DNA of 64,000 nt from Mariniphaga sp. (GCA_024636975.1 JAGXGA010000023.1:93118-157117), one strand, 5' to 3'; shown: positions 27,994-36,934, numbered from the stretch's first letter. The notes: generated by a model not told the origin, from the letters alone. A program made the numbers and translations.

Positions 27994-29814
27994 ATGAAAG
28001 ATTTTCTTCATCTCCTGCGAAGGTTTATACCTCCTTATAAATGGAAGCTGATATGGAATATTGTTTTTAATTTCCTGAGCGCCATATTTGGTGCGTTTTC
28101 ATTTTTACTTCTCATACCTTCGCTGAAAATATTATTTGGCACCCAGGAACTTGTTGTTGCAAAACCTGATGTGGATTTCAGCATATCTTCATTCGAAAAC
28201 TATTTCAATTACTACATCAGCCAGGTAATTCTGGAGTACAGTCATGAAAAAGCACTTATTTTTATAGGTATTTTTATAATTGTTACTGTATTACTGAAGG
28301 TAGGGTTCTATTACCTGGGAATTTACATGATTGTTGTAATCCGCAATGGCGTTGTGCGCGATATTCGTTCGAAAATATACCGAAAGATCCTGCGGCTTCA
28401 GCTGGGATTCTTCTCCGATGAACGAAAGGGTGATATCATGGCCCGCATGACCGGTGATGTAACAGAAGTGGAAAATTCCATAATGAATTCGCTGGACATG
28501 ATGATAAAAAACCCAATAATAATATTGGTATCAGTTGCTGTAATGATTTACATGAGTTGGAGCCTTACCCTTTTCGTGTTTGTCATGTTCCCCATTGCAG
28601 GATATATTATCGGCCGTATAGGGAAAAGTCTTAAAAAGGAAAGCCGCAGGGGCCAGCAAAAAATGGGTGAAATATTATCCATTATTGAGGAAGATTTATC
28701 AGGATTGCGCATAATCAAAGCTTTCAATGCAGAAAACAGGGCAACCCAACGCTTTGAAAAGGAGAATGAAAATTACTTCCACATCATGAACCAACTCATG
28801 TGGAGACGATTCCTGGCACATCCCATGAGCGAATTCATGGGAACCGTTATTATCATCGTTGTACTTTGGTATGGCGGACAGCTTATTTTGAATGAAAAGA
28901 GCTCGCTTGACGCTGCCGGATTCATTGGTTACCTAGTTTTTTTCTACAGCATCATTAATCCGGCTAAAGCTTTTTCAACAGCACTCTACAGTATTGAAAA
29001 AGGTCTGGCTTCAATGGAACGAATCGACATGATTTTGCAAACACCTTCCGCAATCAAAGAGCAACCGGGAGCACTGGCAATTTCTGATTTTGAAACCAAC
29101 ATTACATACGACAATGTATCGTTTGCCTATAAGTCTGCTCCGGTTTTGAAAAATATACAGCTTGAAATCAAAAAAGGAACAACCATAGCCTTTGTTGGCC
29201 GCTCAGGAAGTGGAAAAACTACCCTTGTTGATTTGTTACCACGTTTCTACGAAGTTACCCAGGGAAAGATCACCATTAATGGAACGGATTTGCGCCAACT
29301 GAAAATAAAGGACCTCAGAAATCTTATAGGCTACGTGAACCAGGAACCCATTCTTTTTAACGATTCGTTTTATAACAACATTGCCTTTGGAATGGATGAC
29401 GCCACTGAGGAAGAAGTTATCAGTGCAGCTATGATTGCAAACGCCCATGAATTTATTGTTGCAACTGAGAAAGGCTATCAGACTACCATCGGCGACAGGG
29501 GGGATAAGTTGTCGGGAGGGCAAAAACAACGGTTATCAATTGCCCGTGCTGTGCTAAAAAACCCTCCCATTCTTATCCTCGATGAAGCCACTTCATCGCT
29601 CGACACCGAATCGGAACGGCTTGTACAGGATGCACTGGAACGATTAATGAAAAACCGGACTTCCCTGGTAATCGCACACAGGCTCTCTACAATCAAAAAT
29701 GCCGATTTAATTTGCGTAATGCATAAAGGGGAGTTGGTTGAAAAAGGCACGCACGAAGAATTGCTGAAAGCTGAAGGACGTTACAAGAAACTTCACAAGA
29801 TGCAGGTATTCTAA
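27994..29814 (+). CDS. ABC exporter, fused membrane and ATPase domains, MsbA-like
   Basis: This 606-residue half-transporter has six membrane helices (about 15-330) and a nucleotide-binding domain with Walker A GRSGSGKTT near residue 403, the signature LSGGQKQR near 506, Walker B ILILDEAT near 526 and the H-loop AHRLST. It belongs to the lipid A/multidrug export group. In Bacteroidota this type is commonly annotated as MsbA-like, but the cargo cannot be told from sequence. It starts at the base after the purB stop and ends before a bidirectional terminator. Confidence 0.92.
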   Translation: MKDFLHLLRRFIPPYKWKLIWNIVFNFLSAIFGAFSFLLLIPSLKILFGTQELVVAKPDVDFSISSFENYFNYYISQVILEYSHEKALIFIGIFIIVTVLLKVGFYYLGIYMIVVIRNGVVRDIRSKIYRKILRLQLGFFSDERKGDIMARMTGDVTEVENSIMNSLDMMIKNPIIILVSVAVMIYMSWSLTLFVFVMFPIAGYIIGRIGKSLKKESRRGQQKMGEILSIIEEDLSGLRIIKAFNAENRATQRFEKENENYFHIMNQLMWRRFLAHPMSEFMGTVIIIVVLWYGGQLILNEKSSLDAAGFIGYLVFFYSIINPAKAFSTALYSIEKGLASMERIDMILQTPSAIKEQPGALAISDFETNITYDNVSFAYKSAPVLKNIQLEIKKGTTIAFVGRSGSGKTTLVDLLPRFYEVTQGKITINGTDLRQLKIKDLRNLIGYVNQEPILFNDSFYNNIAFGMDDATEEEVISAAMIANAHEFIVATEKGYQTTIGDRGDKLSGGQKQRLSIARAVLKNPPILILDEATSSLDTESERLVQDALERLMKNRTSLVIAHRLSTIKNADLICVMHKGELVEKGTHEELLKAEGRYKKLHKMQVF

Positions 29815-29818
29815 TGAA

Positions 29819-29842
29819 AAAAGCTGCAATACTGCAGCTTTT
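29819..29842. terminator. Bidirectional terminator between the ABC exporter and tRNA-Trp
   Basis: A perfect 10-bp stem (AAAAGCTGCA / TGCAGCTTTT) with a 4-base loop lies 5 bases after the exporter stop and just after the tRNA-Trp 3' end on the other strand. The T-run is longest on the - strand, so it probably serves both. Confidence 0.8.
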
Positions 29843-29843
29843 G

Positions 29844-29916
29844 CACGGGAGGAGAGACTCGAACTCCCGACACCTGGTTTTGGAGACCAGTGCTCTACCA
29901 ACTGAGCTACACCCGT
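29844..29916 (-). tRNA. trnW: tRNA-Trp (anticodon CCA)
   Basis: The reverse strand folds as a tRNA: D-arm GCTCAGTTGGTAGAGC, anticodon stem-loop CTGGTCTCCAAAACCAG with anticodon CCA, and T-arm GGGAGTTCGAGTCTCTC. The acceptor stem has one apparent T-T mismatch. CCA is not encoded. Confidence 0.95.
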
Positions 29917-30123
29917 TTTTAATTTTGCGATTGCAAATATAGTAATTCATCCGATATTACCTAAAAGACGCCTCATATTATTCTTACAATTCAGTTCGCC
30001 TTTTCAATAAACAAAACAACAGCCACTGTTTAAAATATTCAACGTTAACCTGTTCAAGTACAAAATAAATGCATTTAAGATTGATGATACAAATAAAAAC
30101 AAATAAAAGGAATCGGCTAAAAG

Positions 30124-30150
30124 AAAAACACCGGCGGTTAACCGGTGTTA
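30124..30150 (-). terminator. Terminator downstream of tRNA-Ser
   Basis: On the - strand the arms ACACCGG and CCGGTGT pair around a short loop and are followed by TTTTT. It starts 7 bases after the tRNA-Ser 3' end. Confidence 0.7.
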
Positions 30151-30155
30151 AAGTT

Positions 30156-30241
<86 letters not shown>

Positions 30242-30510
30242 GGGCGCGACAAAAGTAGAACTTTTTTTGTTTTTGAAAAACCTTATTAAGAAATTATTTT
30301 ATAAAATGCTGAAAAAAAAAGGGTTTTGGGGTTGTTTTTTTAAAAGTTATTTCTGAATTTAGCTACAACTTAATTTGAGTTCTCTGAAACAGTTGATTTT
30401 ATTGACTTTTCGGTTCAATGGCAAAAGAAAAGAAGACAAACAAAACATAAAATTTAATCTATAATTCGTTTATTTTTAGTAATTTAGTATTTCATTTAAA
30501 TTTTTAGCTT

Positions 30511-30783
30511 ATGAACAAAGCACAATTGATTGATGCAATGGCCGCTGAAGCAGGCCTGACCAAAGCTGATGCAAAAAAAGCGCTCGACGCTTATATCAGC
30601 GCTACTACCGCCACCCTTAAGAGTGGCGACAGGGTGGCACTTATAGGATTTGGTACTTTTTCAGTGAGTGAACGTGGTGCCCGTACAGGCAGAAATCCAC
30701 AAACAGGAAAAGAAATTAAAATTCCTGCAAAAAAAGTAGTTAAATTCAAAGCAGGTGCCGACCTGGCCGATTCAGTTTCATAG
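30511..30783 (+). CDS. HU-family DNA-binding protein
   Basis: The 90-residue protein has the canonical HU fold: N-terminal helices with [16 protein letters not shown], the LIGFGTFSV strand and the beta-arm [15 protein letters not shown] with the intercalating Pro region. It is a nucleoid-associated protein that bends DNA. It is a separate copy from the HU-type gene at 36.7 kb. A strong terminator follows directly. Confidence 0.95.
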   Translation: MNKAQLIDAMAAEAGLTKADAKKALDAYISATTATLKSGDRVALIGFGTFSVSERGARTGRNPQTGKEIKIPAKKVVKFKAGADLADSVS

Positions 30784-30807
30784 CTGAACGATTATTAGAA
30801 AAAGCTT

Positions 30808-30836
30808 AAAGGGAGCAGTACAGCTCCCTTTTTTTA
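30808..30836 (+). terminator. Rho-independent terminator after HU
   Basis: The arms AAGGGAGC and GCTCCCTT enclose a 6-base loop and are followed by a T-run. It lies 25 bases after the HU stop codon. Confidence 0.9.
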
Positions 30837-30850
30837 TTCTCTTTACTACA

Positions 30851-31546
30851 ATGCAAAAAGAACTTATCGAATACCTTTCAGCTTGTATTACCCCAGAAAG
30901 AAACCAATTGTTTGAAAAAATACTCTCACAACGCACTTCATATATTACCGTAATGCTCGAAGATATTTTTCAGCCACAAAATGCAAGCGCAGTGCTACGG
31001 ACCTGCGATTGTTTTGGTATCCAGCATGTATATGCAATCGAAAACAGGAATACCTTTACAGTGGATACTGAAGTGGCAATGGGGGCTTCCAAATGGCTGA
31101 GCATTCATAAATACAACCAGGCTGAAAACAATAGCCTTGAAGCGATCCGAAACTTAAAAAGTAAAGGATACCGTATTGTTGCCACAACACCACATAAAAA
31201 CGACTTGCTCCTTCCTGATTTTGACCTTACAAAAGGGAAAGCTGCCCTTGTTTTTGGGTCCGAATTGCCTGGAATCTCTGATACTATAAAAAATGAAGCC
31301 GATGAATTCCTGAAGATACCCATGTATGGTTTTACTGAAAGCTACAACATCTCGGTTTCTGCAGCCGTTATCCTTTTCCATTTAACTGAGAAACTTAAAA
31401 CACTACCCGGCATTAACTGGCCACTGGATCAGCAAGAAAAATATGAAGTTAAGTTGCATTGGCTCCGGAATACATTAAAAAGGAGTGCCCTTCTTGAAAA
31501 AAGATTTTGGGAAGAGCATAATGCAGCACAAAAGAATCGAAAATAA
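30851..31546 (+). CDS. trmH: tRNA (guanosine-2'-O-)-methyltransferase, SpoU/TrmH family
   Basis: This 231-residue protein has the SPOUT knot motifs: NASAVLRTCDCFGI near residue 45 (motif 1), LVFGSELPGI near 133 (motif 2) and IPMYGFTESYNISVSAA near 156 (motif 3). The C-terminal extension matches TrmH, which methylates G18 in the D-loop of tRNAs. It is transcribed from its own region after the HU terminator, close to two tRNA genes. The assignment to TrmH rather than the rRNA enzyme RlmB rests on length and the lack of an N-terminal L30e-like domain. Confidence 0.88.
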   Translation: MQKELIEYLSACITPERNQLFEKILSQRTSYITVMLEDIFQPQNASAVLRTCDCFGIQHVYAIENRNTFTVDTEVAMGASKWLSIHKYNQAENNSLEAIRNLKSKGYRIVATTPHKNDLLLPDFDLTKGKAALVFGSELPGISDTIKNEADEFLKIPMYGFTESYNISVSAAVILFHLTEKLKTLPGINWPLDQQEKYEVKLHWLRNTLKRSALLEKRFWEEHNAAQKNRK

Positions 31547-31635
31547 TAAATCCCCTTTGCCGCCATAAGGTGGATAATGCACCAAAGAAATACCACAAAA
31601 GAACCAACGCATGTTCTCATTAATTTCAAATACTC

Positions 31636-31701
31636 ATCAAATTCTAATCAAATTCAGATCAAATTCAGATCAAATTCAGATCAAATTCAGATCAAATTCG
31701 G
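31636..31701 (+). repeat. Six tandem copies of an 11-bp repeat
   Basis: Units of ATCAAATTCAG begin at 31636, 31647, 31658, 31669, 31680 and 31691; the inner four are identical and the first and last differ by one or two bases. The period of 11 is close to one helical turn, which would place all A-tracts on one face of the helix. Confidence 0.95.
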
Positions 31702-31709
31702 TAAATCGC

Positions 31710-31753
31710 GAATTTAATGCGAGTTTGATGTGAGTTTGATGTGAGTTTAATGT
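31710..31753 (+). repeat. Four tandem copies of an 11-bp repeat, inverted relative to the preceding array
   Basis: Units GAATTTAATGC, GAGTTTGATGT, GAGTTTGATGT and GAGTTTAATGT follow each other. Their sequence resembles the reverse complement of the array that ends at 31701, so the two arrays form an imperfect inverted pair of about 118 bp around an 8-base centre. Confidence 0.9.
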
Positions 31754-31787
31754 GAGAATGAATATCTGCGGGTACTGCTCTGAAGGC

Positions 31788-31816
31788 ACCCTGAATTGGT
31801 GCAGCAAATTCAGGGT
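31788..31816. other. Perfect 10-bp hairpin
   Basis: ACCCTGAATT and AATTCAGGGT pair perfectly around a 9-base loop. It is not followed by a T-run, so its role is unclear. The rest of the interval from 31547 to 32000 holds only the repeat arrays and the terminator. Confidence 0.6.
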
Positions 31817-31856
31817 AGGGTGAGGAATCGGGATGCCGGCTGAAAGGGAATGGGAC

Positions 31857-31893
31857 AAAAAAAACCGTTTGGTGGAGTATCCACCGAACGGTT
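31857..31893 (-). terminator. Terminator downstream of the isochorismatase-fold gene
   Basis: AACCGTTTGGTGGA and TCCACCGAACGGTT pair (one G-T) around a 3-base loop. On the - strand it is followed by eight T, as expected for the gene ending at 32001, though the spacing of about 110 bases is long. Confidence 0.8.
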
Positions 31894-32000
31894 GCATATA
31901 ATCTGTTGACTTATTTACTGCAGATATTTTAAACAGATAATAACAAGCCTAATGCTCCGGCTAATGCTTTTTCTCTTCCAGGAAATGTTGCATGATTAAT

Positions 32001-32642
32001 TCATGATAACAGTGTCTTCAAATTATCAAGCGAAATCAGTTCCACCTTTTTTTTCTTCCACATATCGAATGGTAAAGGTTTATTAGGCAGTTCTTTAATT
32101 GCATCCTCAACCACATATACTTTTTTCACTTTTTTTACCAGGCCTCTGACCGATGCATCAACACCTACATTGGTGGATACACCATAAACTACCACCGTTT
32201 TAGGATGCAATTGTTTTAAAATAGTTTTGGAATAAGGATTACCTGCAAAAACATCAAATTCATCTTTTCTTATTATGAAATTCCGATGAACATTTCTGTC
32301 AAAGAATTCTGGTGTAATCAGGTACTTTTTATTCCAGTCGAAAATAACTGCATCTTCAGGGTCAGTTTCCTTAATGAAATCGGCACCCCGGGAGTTTACC
32401 ATGCAATGTTCAGGAAAGGTGTTAATATAATCGGGTGATGCATCGAGTTCAGCTGAATATGGGAAATGATAATCGGCAGTATTCACTACCCTGATTGATT
32501 TTTCTTTTGCAAGCATTGTAAGCTCTTTCCATTGCGGGCGCAGGTCTTCAGCCCCCTTAACGTACAATTTCCCTCGGGGGTATACAAAATCAATTTGAGT
32601 GTCAACATTCCAGAACACGCAGTTCAATGCATCCATTTTCAT
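32001..32642 (-). CDS. Isochorismatase-fold protein lacking the catalytic Cys
   Basis: The 213-residue protein has the cysteine-hydrolase fold: the N-terminal strand with NVDTQIDF (catalytic Asp), TADYH and FPEHCM, IIRKDEFDVF (catalytic Lys), and VVVYGVSTNVGVDASVRG. In nicotinamidase-like members the last block reads GVxTDxCV, with the nucleophilic Cys where this protein has Gly (codon GGT instead of TGT). It may therefore be catalytically dead, use another residue, or serve a binding role. Homologues in Bacteroidota are of the nicotinamidase-related type. No NAD-salvage genes are adjacent. Confidence 0.85.
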   Translation of the reverse strand: MKMDALNCVFWNVDTQIDFVYPRGKLYVKGAEDLRPQWKELTMLAKEKSIRVVNTADYHFPYSAELDASPDYINTFPEHCMVNSRGADFIKETDPEDAVIFDWNKKYLITPEFFDRNVHRNFIIRKDEFDVFAGNPYSKTILKQLHPKTVVVYGVSTNVGVDASVRGLVKKVKKVYVVEDAIKELPNKPLPFDMWKKKKVELISLDNLKTLLS

Positions 32643-32795
32643 GCTTTTACATAAACCAATATGTATAAACCATATGGTTTATATTCAAATATCACTTAAA
32701 GATATTCATTCTGAATGGTGACAGTGGCCTTTTAAGTGTTAAAAAATGATAACCGGGAATAACATATAACCGGAGTTTCGACTTCATTGATGTGA

Positions 32796-34748
32796 CTATA
32801 AACCTTCTTCAAGAAAGGAAACAAATTCATCATCTTTAAAAGTAACCCCCAGTTTATGTTCGGTTCCATCCGGTTCGATAATTACATGGAAAGGTATACT
32901 GTTGGTGGCATATTCATCAATCTGAAAATCGAGATTCTTTTTCCCCATGGTTTTTTTCACCTTCCCATCCACCTCTGATGTAACCCATTCCTCTTCGGGC
33001 AAGGTAGAACGGTCATCGGTATAAAGTGCAATAACAATATAATCTTCCGACAACATTTTCAGTGCACGTGGATCAGTCCACACACCGTTTTCCATTTTCT
33101 TGCAATTGGCACAGGCATGGCCTTTAAAAACCAGAAAGACTGGCTTATTCTGTTCTTCCGCACAGGCCATTCCCTGTTCATAGTCGAAATAACCATTTAA
33201 TCCATGGGGCAGGTGCAATTTATCGGCATATTTTGCCTGGCCGCATAATTCCTGCTGTCCCGTTGGTGCTGAAGTCATATATCCACCGGCAGATCCATAC
33301 GACTGCCCTGCCCTTTGGGGAGGAAGTAAAGCAGAAATGGAGCTTAAAGGCGATCCCAATAATCCGGTAAAAAGATAAACCACAAAGGTAAATGTGATAA
33401 TTGAAAGAAATAACCTGCCTATTCCTAAATAAGGTACCCCGGAGTCGTGAGCAAATTTAATTTTTCCAAGAAAGTACAATCCAAGGAAGAAAAATAAAAC
33501 AATCCAGATTGCCAGGTAAATATCCCTGCTAATAACATCCAAACCATAAACCTGGTCGATGTTGCTTAAGAATTTTAACCCAAAAGCAAGTAATACAAAT
33601 GCAAATACTACTTTAACAGAATTCAGCCAGGCACCTGATCGTGGCAGCTTGTTCAAAGCAGAAGGAAAAATAGCCAGCAACGTAAAAGGAGCAGCAAATG
33701 CCAGTCCGAAAAACGACATACCTATAAGTGGCCGCATGCCTCCATCCTGCACCGCTTCAATAATAAGAGCACCAATAAAAGGGCCTGTACACGAAAAAGA
33801 AACAATAACAGTGGTGAGTGCCATGAAAAAAGCTCCGATCATACCACCCTGCTCTGCTTTGGAATCGGTTTTATTCACCAGGCTACCCGGCAGAACCATT
33901 TCGAATGCACCAAAGAAAGATATCGCAAAAACAAAAAACAGGATAAAAAACAGCAGGTTTGGAATCCAGTGGGTGCTTAGGATATTACCTACATTTGGCC
34001 CAAACAATCCAAACGTAAATAAGGCTCCAAGAAATGCAAAAATAAGCAGTATGGATAAACCAAAAAACAATCCGTTTTTGATAGCCTTTCCCCTGTTTTC
34101 GCTCCCCCGCATAAAAAATGAAACCGTCATTGGAATCATAGGAAAAACACATGGGGTTAAAATTGCTGCAAAACCAGCCAGTGATGATATTAAAATAAAC
34201 AGCCATAAAGCTTGCCCGCTGGCAGAACCAGGTGTCGATCCACTTATAAGACCTTCTGATTCAGCAGCAGGAGCAACAATTTTCTGATTTCCACTGTCCT
34301 GATTGAACTGGAAAGAAAATTCTGCCTCATTTGGAGGCAGGCACATTTCATCGTCGCACCCCATGAATAGCACATAGCCTGATATTTCAACAGGAGCATC
34401 ACTTTTCAGCCTGATCTTCTGAGTCAGAATAGCTTCATCGCTGAAAAAACGCAAATTCATCATGAAAATATCATCATACTTTTCTACTGGCTGCGGTTCT
34501 TTTTCCAGTTCTCCAACGAATTCAAAGAGAGCAGAATCTTCATAAACCACCTGTGTGGCTATTGGTCCACCCTCTGGCAGATAAGTATCGTATAAATGCC
34601 AGTTTTCTTCAATTTCGGCAGTAAAAATCAGTTCAACTTCCTGTCCGTCCTGCCTGGAATCAAAACTCCACTTAATGGGTTCAATTATCTGGGCAAATAG
34701 AGGAAAGTATGCCGATACAAACAGCAAAACGAAAACAAGTTTCTTCAT
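32796..34748 (-). CDS. dsbD: Thiol:disulfide interchange protein DsbD
   Basis: This 650-residue protein has the full DsbD order: a signal peptide, an N-terminal immunoglobulin-like domain (about 20-160), eight membrane helices (about 175-460) with the redox Cys in TPCVFPMIPM near residue 200 and SCTGPF near 318, and a C-terminal thioredoxin-like domain with CANC near 547. It moves electrons from cytoplasmic thioredoxin to the periplasm to keep secreted cysteines and cytochrome c precursors reduced. A -7 promoter element lies about 40 bases upstream of the start. It probably forms a single-gene unit. Confidence 0.93.
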   Translation of the reverse strand: MKKLVFVLLFVSAYFPLFAQIIEPIKWSFDSRQDGQEVELIFTAEIEENWHLYDTYLPEGGPIATQVVYEDSALFEFVGELEKEPQPVEKYDDIFMMNLRFFSDEAILTQKIRLKSDAPVEISGYVLFMGCDDEMCLPPNEAEFSFQFNQDSGNQKIVAPAAESEGLISGSTPGSASGQALWLFILISSLAGFAAILTPCVFPMIPMTVSFFMRGSENRGKAIKNGLFFGLSILLIFAFLGALFTFGLFGPNVGNILSTHWIPNLLFFILFFVFAISFFGAFEMVLPGSLVNKTDSKAEQGGMIGAFFMALTTVIVSFSCTGPFIGALIIEAVQDGGMRPLIGMSFFGLAFAAPFTLLAIFPSALNKLPRSGAWLNSVKVVFAFVLLAFGLKFLSNIDQVYGLDVISRDIYLAIWIVLFFFLGLYFLGKIKFAHDSGVPYLGIGRLFLSIITFTFVVYLFTGLLGSPLSSISALLPPQRAGQSYGSAGGYMTSAPTGQQELCGQAKYADKLHLPHGLNGYFDYEQGMACAEEQNKPVFLVFKGHACANCKKMENGVWTDPRALKMLSEDYIVIALYTDDRSTLPEEEWVTSEVDGKVKKTMGKKNLDFQIDEYATNSIPFHVIIEPDGTEHKLGVTFKDDEFVSFLEEGL

Positions 34749-34784
34749 ATCGTTGTAAATATTAATGCTTAACTAAAACATCCA

Positions 34785-34792
34785 CAAATGTA
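34785..34792 (-). promoter_or_regulatory. Bacteroidota -7 element upstream of dsbD
   Basis: On the - strand TACATTTG matches TAnnTTTG, 36 bases before the dsbD start. A TTCTTGG about 20 bases upstream may be the -33 partner. Confidence 0.45.
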
Positions 34793-34855
34793 AATATTTC
34801 CATACTATATCCAAGAACTATCCTGATTCGCACTAATTCGTTTTAAAATTATTAA

Positions 34856-34888
34856 AAAAAAGCCGGCTGCAAACAAGGCCGGCTTTTT
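34856..34888 (-). terminator. Terminator after the RNase G gene
   Basis: AAAAAGCCGGC and GCCGGCTTTTT pair around an 11-base loop, immediately after the RNase G stop, with a T-run on the - strand. Confidence 0.9.
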
Positions 34889-36439
34889 CTACAATATAAT
34901 TTCTTCAAGATTTTCATCAAAAAAATGGTATTCTAAAAAGGCAAGCGAATTGTCGGGTTTCACCTTCACCCATTTGAAATGGATAAAAAACCACATGTTT
35001 CGCTGGCTCTTTATTCCTTTGGTAAGGTATGCAGCTATGTAGGGGTGCACACGCAATTCCAGTTTTTTCTTGTTTAAATCTTTTAAAATATAATTCACCT
35101 TGCTGTCGAGGTCATCGACCAAAAGGACAGTAGGCATAATTTTACCACTTCCGTTACAGGTAGGGCATTTTTCAGCCGTTTCAATAATTTCTTCAGGGCG
35201 TACACGCTGCCGTGTTATTTGCATTAAGCAGAACTTACTCAGGGGCAATATATTATGCTTTGTACGGTCGTTGGCCATTACTTCCTTCATATGCTCATAT
35301 ACTTTCTGCCTGTTGGCCTGCATGTGCATATCAATGAAGTCGATGACAATAATTCCACCCATATCCCTCAACCTCAATTGCCTTGCAACCTCATCGCAGG
35401 CAGCAAGATTTACCTCAAGTGCATTTGTTTCCTGACTCCCGGCTGTTTTAGCCCTGTTCCCGCTGTTTACATCAATTACATGAAATGCTTCGGTGTGCTC
35501 AACAATCAGATAGGCCCCATTTTTAAAAGACACGGTTTTACCAAACGATGCCTTTATTTGTTTTTCAACGGAATAATGCTCAAAAATTGGACGGCGTCCT
35601 TTATACAATTTGACAATTTTCTTTTTATCTGCCTGGATGCTTCCAATATAATTCGAGATTTCATCACAAACTGGTTGATCATTAATAATGATGCTGTTGA
35701 AATTGGGTGTATAAATATCCCTGAGGAGGGCAGTGGCCCTGTCGATTTCGCCAATTACCAAAGAAGGGGTTTGTGCACGTCTCAGCTTATGAAATGTGGT
35801 TTCCCATTTATCGACCAGACCTCTTAATTCCTGATCGAGATCGGCTACTTTTTTCCCTTCTGCAGCGGTTCGGACGATCACCCCATAATGACGGGGCTTA
35901 ATGCTTTGAATGAGTTTCTTTAGCCGGCTTTTTTCTTCGTTTGATTTAATTTTCTGCGAAATGGATATTTTATCACTAAAAGGCATTAAAACCATAAACC
36001 TTCCTGCGATTGATATCTCGGACGTCAATCGGGGGCCTTTTGTTGAAATTGGTTCCTTGGCAACCTGCACAAGAATTTTTTGACCCACCTTCAATAAGTC
36101 AGTAATCCTGCCTTCTTTGTTAATATCAGGTTCCGACTGAACCTTTGAAATGGAGGTAACTTTGTTTTTCCTTGAAGAAACAATACGCAAAAACTTATTC
36201 AGAGTAGCAAACTGCGGGCCCATGTCGAGGTAATGCAAAAAAGCATCCTTTTCGTAACCCACATCAATGAATGCGGCATTAAGGCTTGGCATAATTTTTT
36301 TTACCTTTCCAAGATAAATATCGCCTACAGCAAACTTTGCGCCGCTCTTTTCCCGGGTTAATTCAACAAGTCTTTTATTTTCCTGTAATGCTATAACAAT
36401 TTCGGAAGGAGTGACATCTATAATCAAATCACTACTCAC
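34889..36439 (-). CDS. rng: Ribonuclease E/G family protein
   Basis: The 516-residue protein opens with the S1/RNase H-like N-terminus (GDIYLGKVKKIMPSLNAAFIDVG, residues about 42-64, contains the S1 start), and carries the catalytic DNase I-like domain with VIDFIDMH near residue 365 for the magnesium-binding Asp pair. The zinc-link Cys pair CPTCNGSG lies near 423. It lacks the long unstructured C-terminus of RNase E, so it is of the RNase G size class. It acts in 16S rRNA 5' maturation and mRNA decay. It lies downstream of the COX24-like and HU-type genes, an arrangement that I recall as common in Bacteroidota. Confidence 0.93.
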   Translation of the reverse strand: MSSDLIIDVTPSEIVIALQENKRLVELTREKSGAKFAVGDIYLGKVKKIMPSLNAAFIDVGYEKDAFLHYLDMGPQFATLNKFLRIVSSRKNKVTSISKVQSEPDINKEGRITDLLKVGQKILVQVAKEPISTKGPRLTSEISIAGRFMVLMPFSDKISISQKIKSNEEKSRLKKLIQSIKPRHYGVIVRTAAEGKKVADLDQELRGLVDKWETTFHKLRRAQTPSLVIGEIDRATALLRDIYTPNFNSIIINDQPVCDEISNYIGSIQADKKKIVKLYKGRRPIFEHYSVEKQIKASFGKTVSFKNGAYLIVEHTEAFHVIDVNSGNRAKTAGSQETNALEVNLAACDEVARQLRLRDMGGIIVIDFIDMHMQANRQKVYEHMKEVMANDRTKHNILPLSKFCLMQITRQRVRPEEIIETAEKCPTCNGSGKIMPTVLLVDDLDSKVNYILKDLNKKKLELRVHPYIAAYLTKGIKSQRNMWFFIHFKWVKVKPDNSLAFLEYHFFDENLEEIIL

Positions 36440-36489
36440 AACCTAAATATTAGTACTGTTAAATAAATAATATGTGTTTTAATAACTGA

Positions 36490-36521
36490 TTAAACCTAAG
36501 ACATTAATGCCTTAGGTTTAA
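36490..36521. terminator. Hairpin between the COX24-like gene and RNase G
   Basis: TTAAACCTAAG and CTTAGGTTTAA form a perfect 11-bp stem with a 10-base loop, 30 bases after the stop of the small COX24-like gene on the - strand. The T-run is weak, so it may attenuate rather than stop transcription into RNase G. Confidence 0.55.
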
Positions 36522-36551
36522 TTAGTTCATTCAGTCAATAAATCTGAATAA

Positions 36552-36644
36552 TTATTTTTTCTTCTTATGCCTGTTTTTACGCAATCGTTTTTTGCGCTTA
36601 TGAGTGGCCATTTTATGTCTTTTTCTTTTCTTACCGCTTGGCAT
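36552..36644 (-). CDS. AURKAIP1/COX24-domain mini-protein (mS38-like ribosomal protein)
   Basis: This 30-residue, extremely basic protein (MPSGKKRKRHKMATHKRKKR at the N-terminus, then mostly Lys/Arg/His) matches the short COX24/AURKAIP1 domain, whose mitochondrial member mS38 is part of the small ribosomal subunit. It is easily missed because of its size. It starts 5 bases after the HU-type gene stop and is thus co-transcribed with it. Association with the ribosome is inference from the family. Confidence 0.85.
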   Translation of the reverse strand: MPSGKKRKRHKMATHKRKKRLRKNRHKKKK

Positions 36645-36649
36645 ACCTG

Positions 36650-36934
36650 TTATTTTATGTTATTTTTTACTTTAGACACAAATGTTTTCGCCGGTTTAAA
36701 TGACGGAATGTTATGTGCCGGAATAATGATGGTGGTATTTTTAGAAATATTTCTTGCAGTCTTTTCTGCTCTTTTCTTTACCACGAAACTACCGAAACCT
36801 CTTAGGTAAACATTCTTACCATCTTCCAAAGAATCCTTTACTGTTTCCATAAAGGCTTCAACTGTCTTTTGAACAGTTACCTTTTCAATACCCGTGTTTT
36901 TTGAGATTTCATTTACAATATCTGCCTTTGTCAT
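36650..36934 (-). CDS. HU/IHF-type DNA-binding protein
   Basis: The 94-residue protein has the HU/IHF fold: MTKADIVNEISKNTGI at the N-terminus, LRGFGSFVVKKRAEKTARN in the strand-arm region and IIPAHNIPSFKPAK at the arm end. The sequence leans to the IHF side (RGFGSF, PAHN). It is divergent from mutY and followed directly by the COX24-like gene. A good -33/-7 promoter lies upstream. Confidence 0.94.
   Translation of the reverse strand: MTKADIVNEISKNTGIEKVTVQKTVEAFMETVKDSLEDGKNVYLRGFGSFVVKKRAEKTARNISKNTTIIIPAHNIPSFKPAKTFVSKVKNNIK

Noticed and set aside
31636..31753. CRISPR array at the period-11 repeats
   Set aside because: The units are directly adjacent, without spacers, and no cas gene is in the window.
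33559..34287. 242-codon open frame on the + strand
   Set aside because: It is antisense to the membrane part of dsbD; composition reflects the hydrophobic codons of the other strand.
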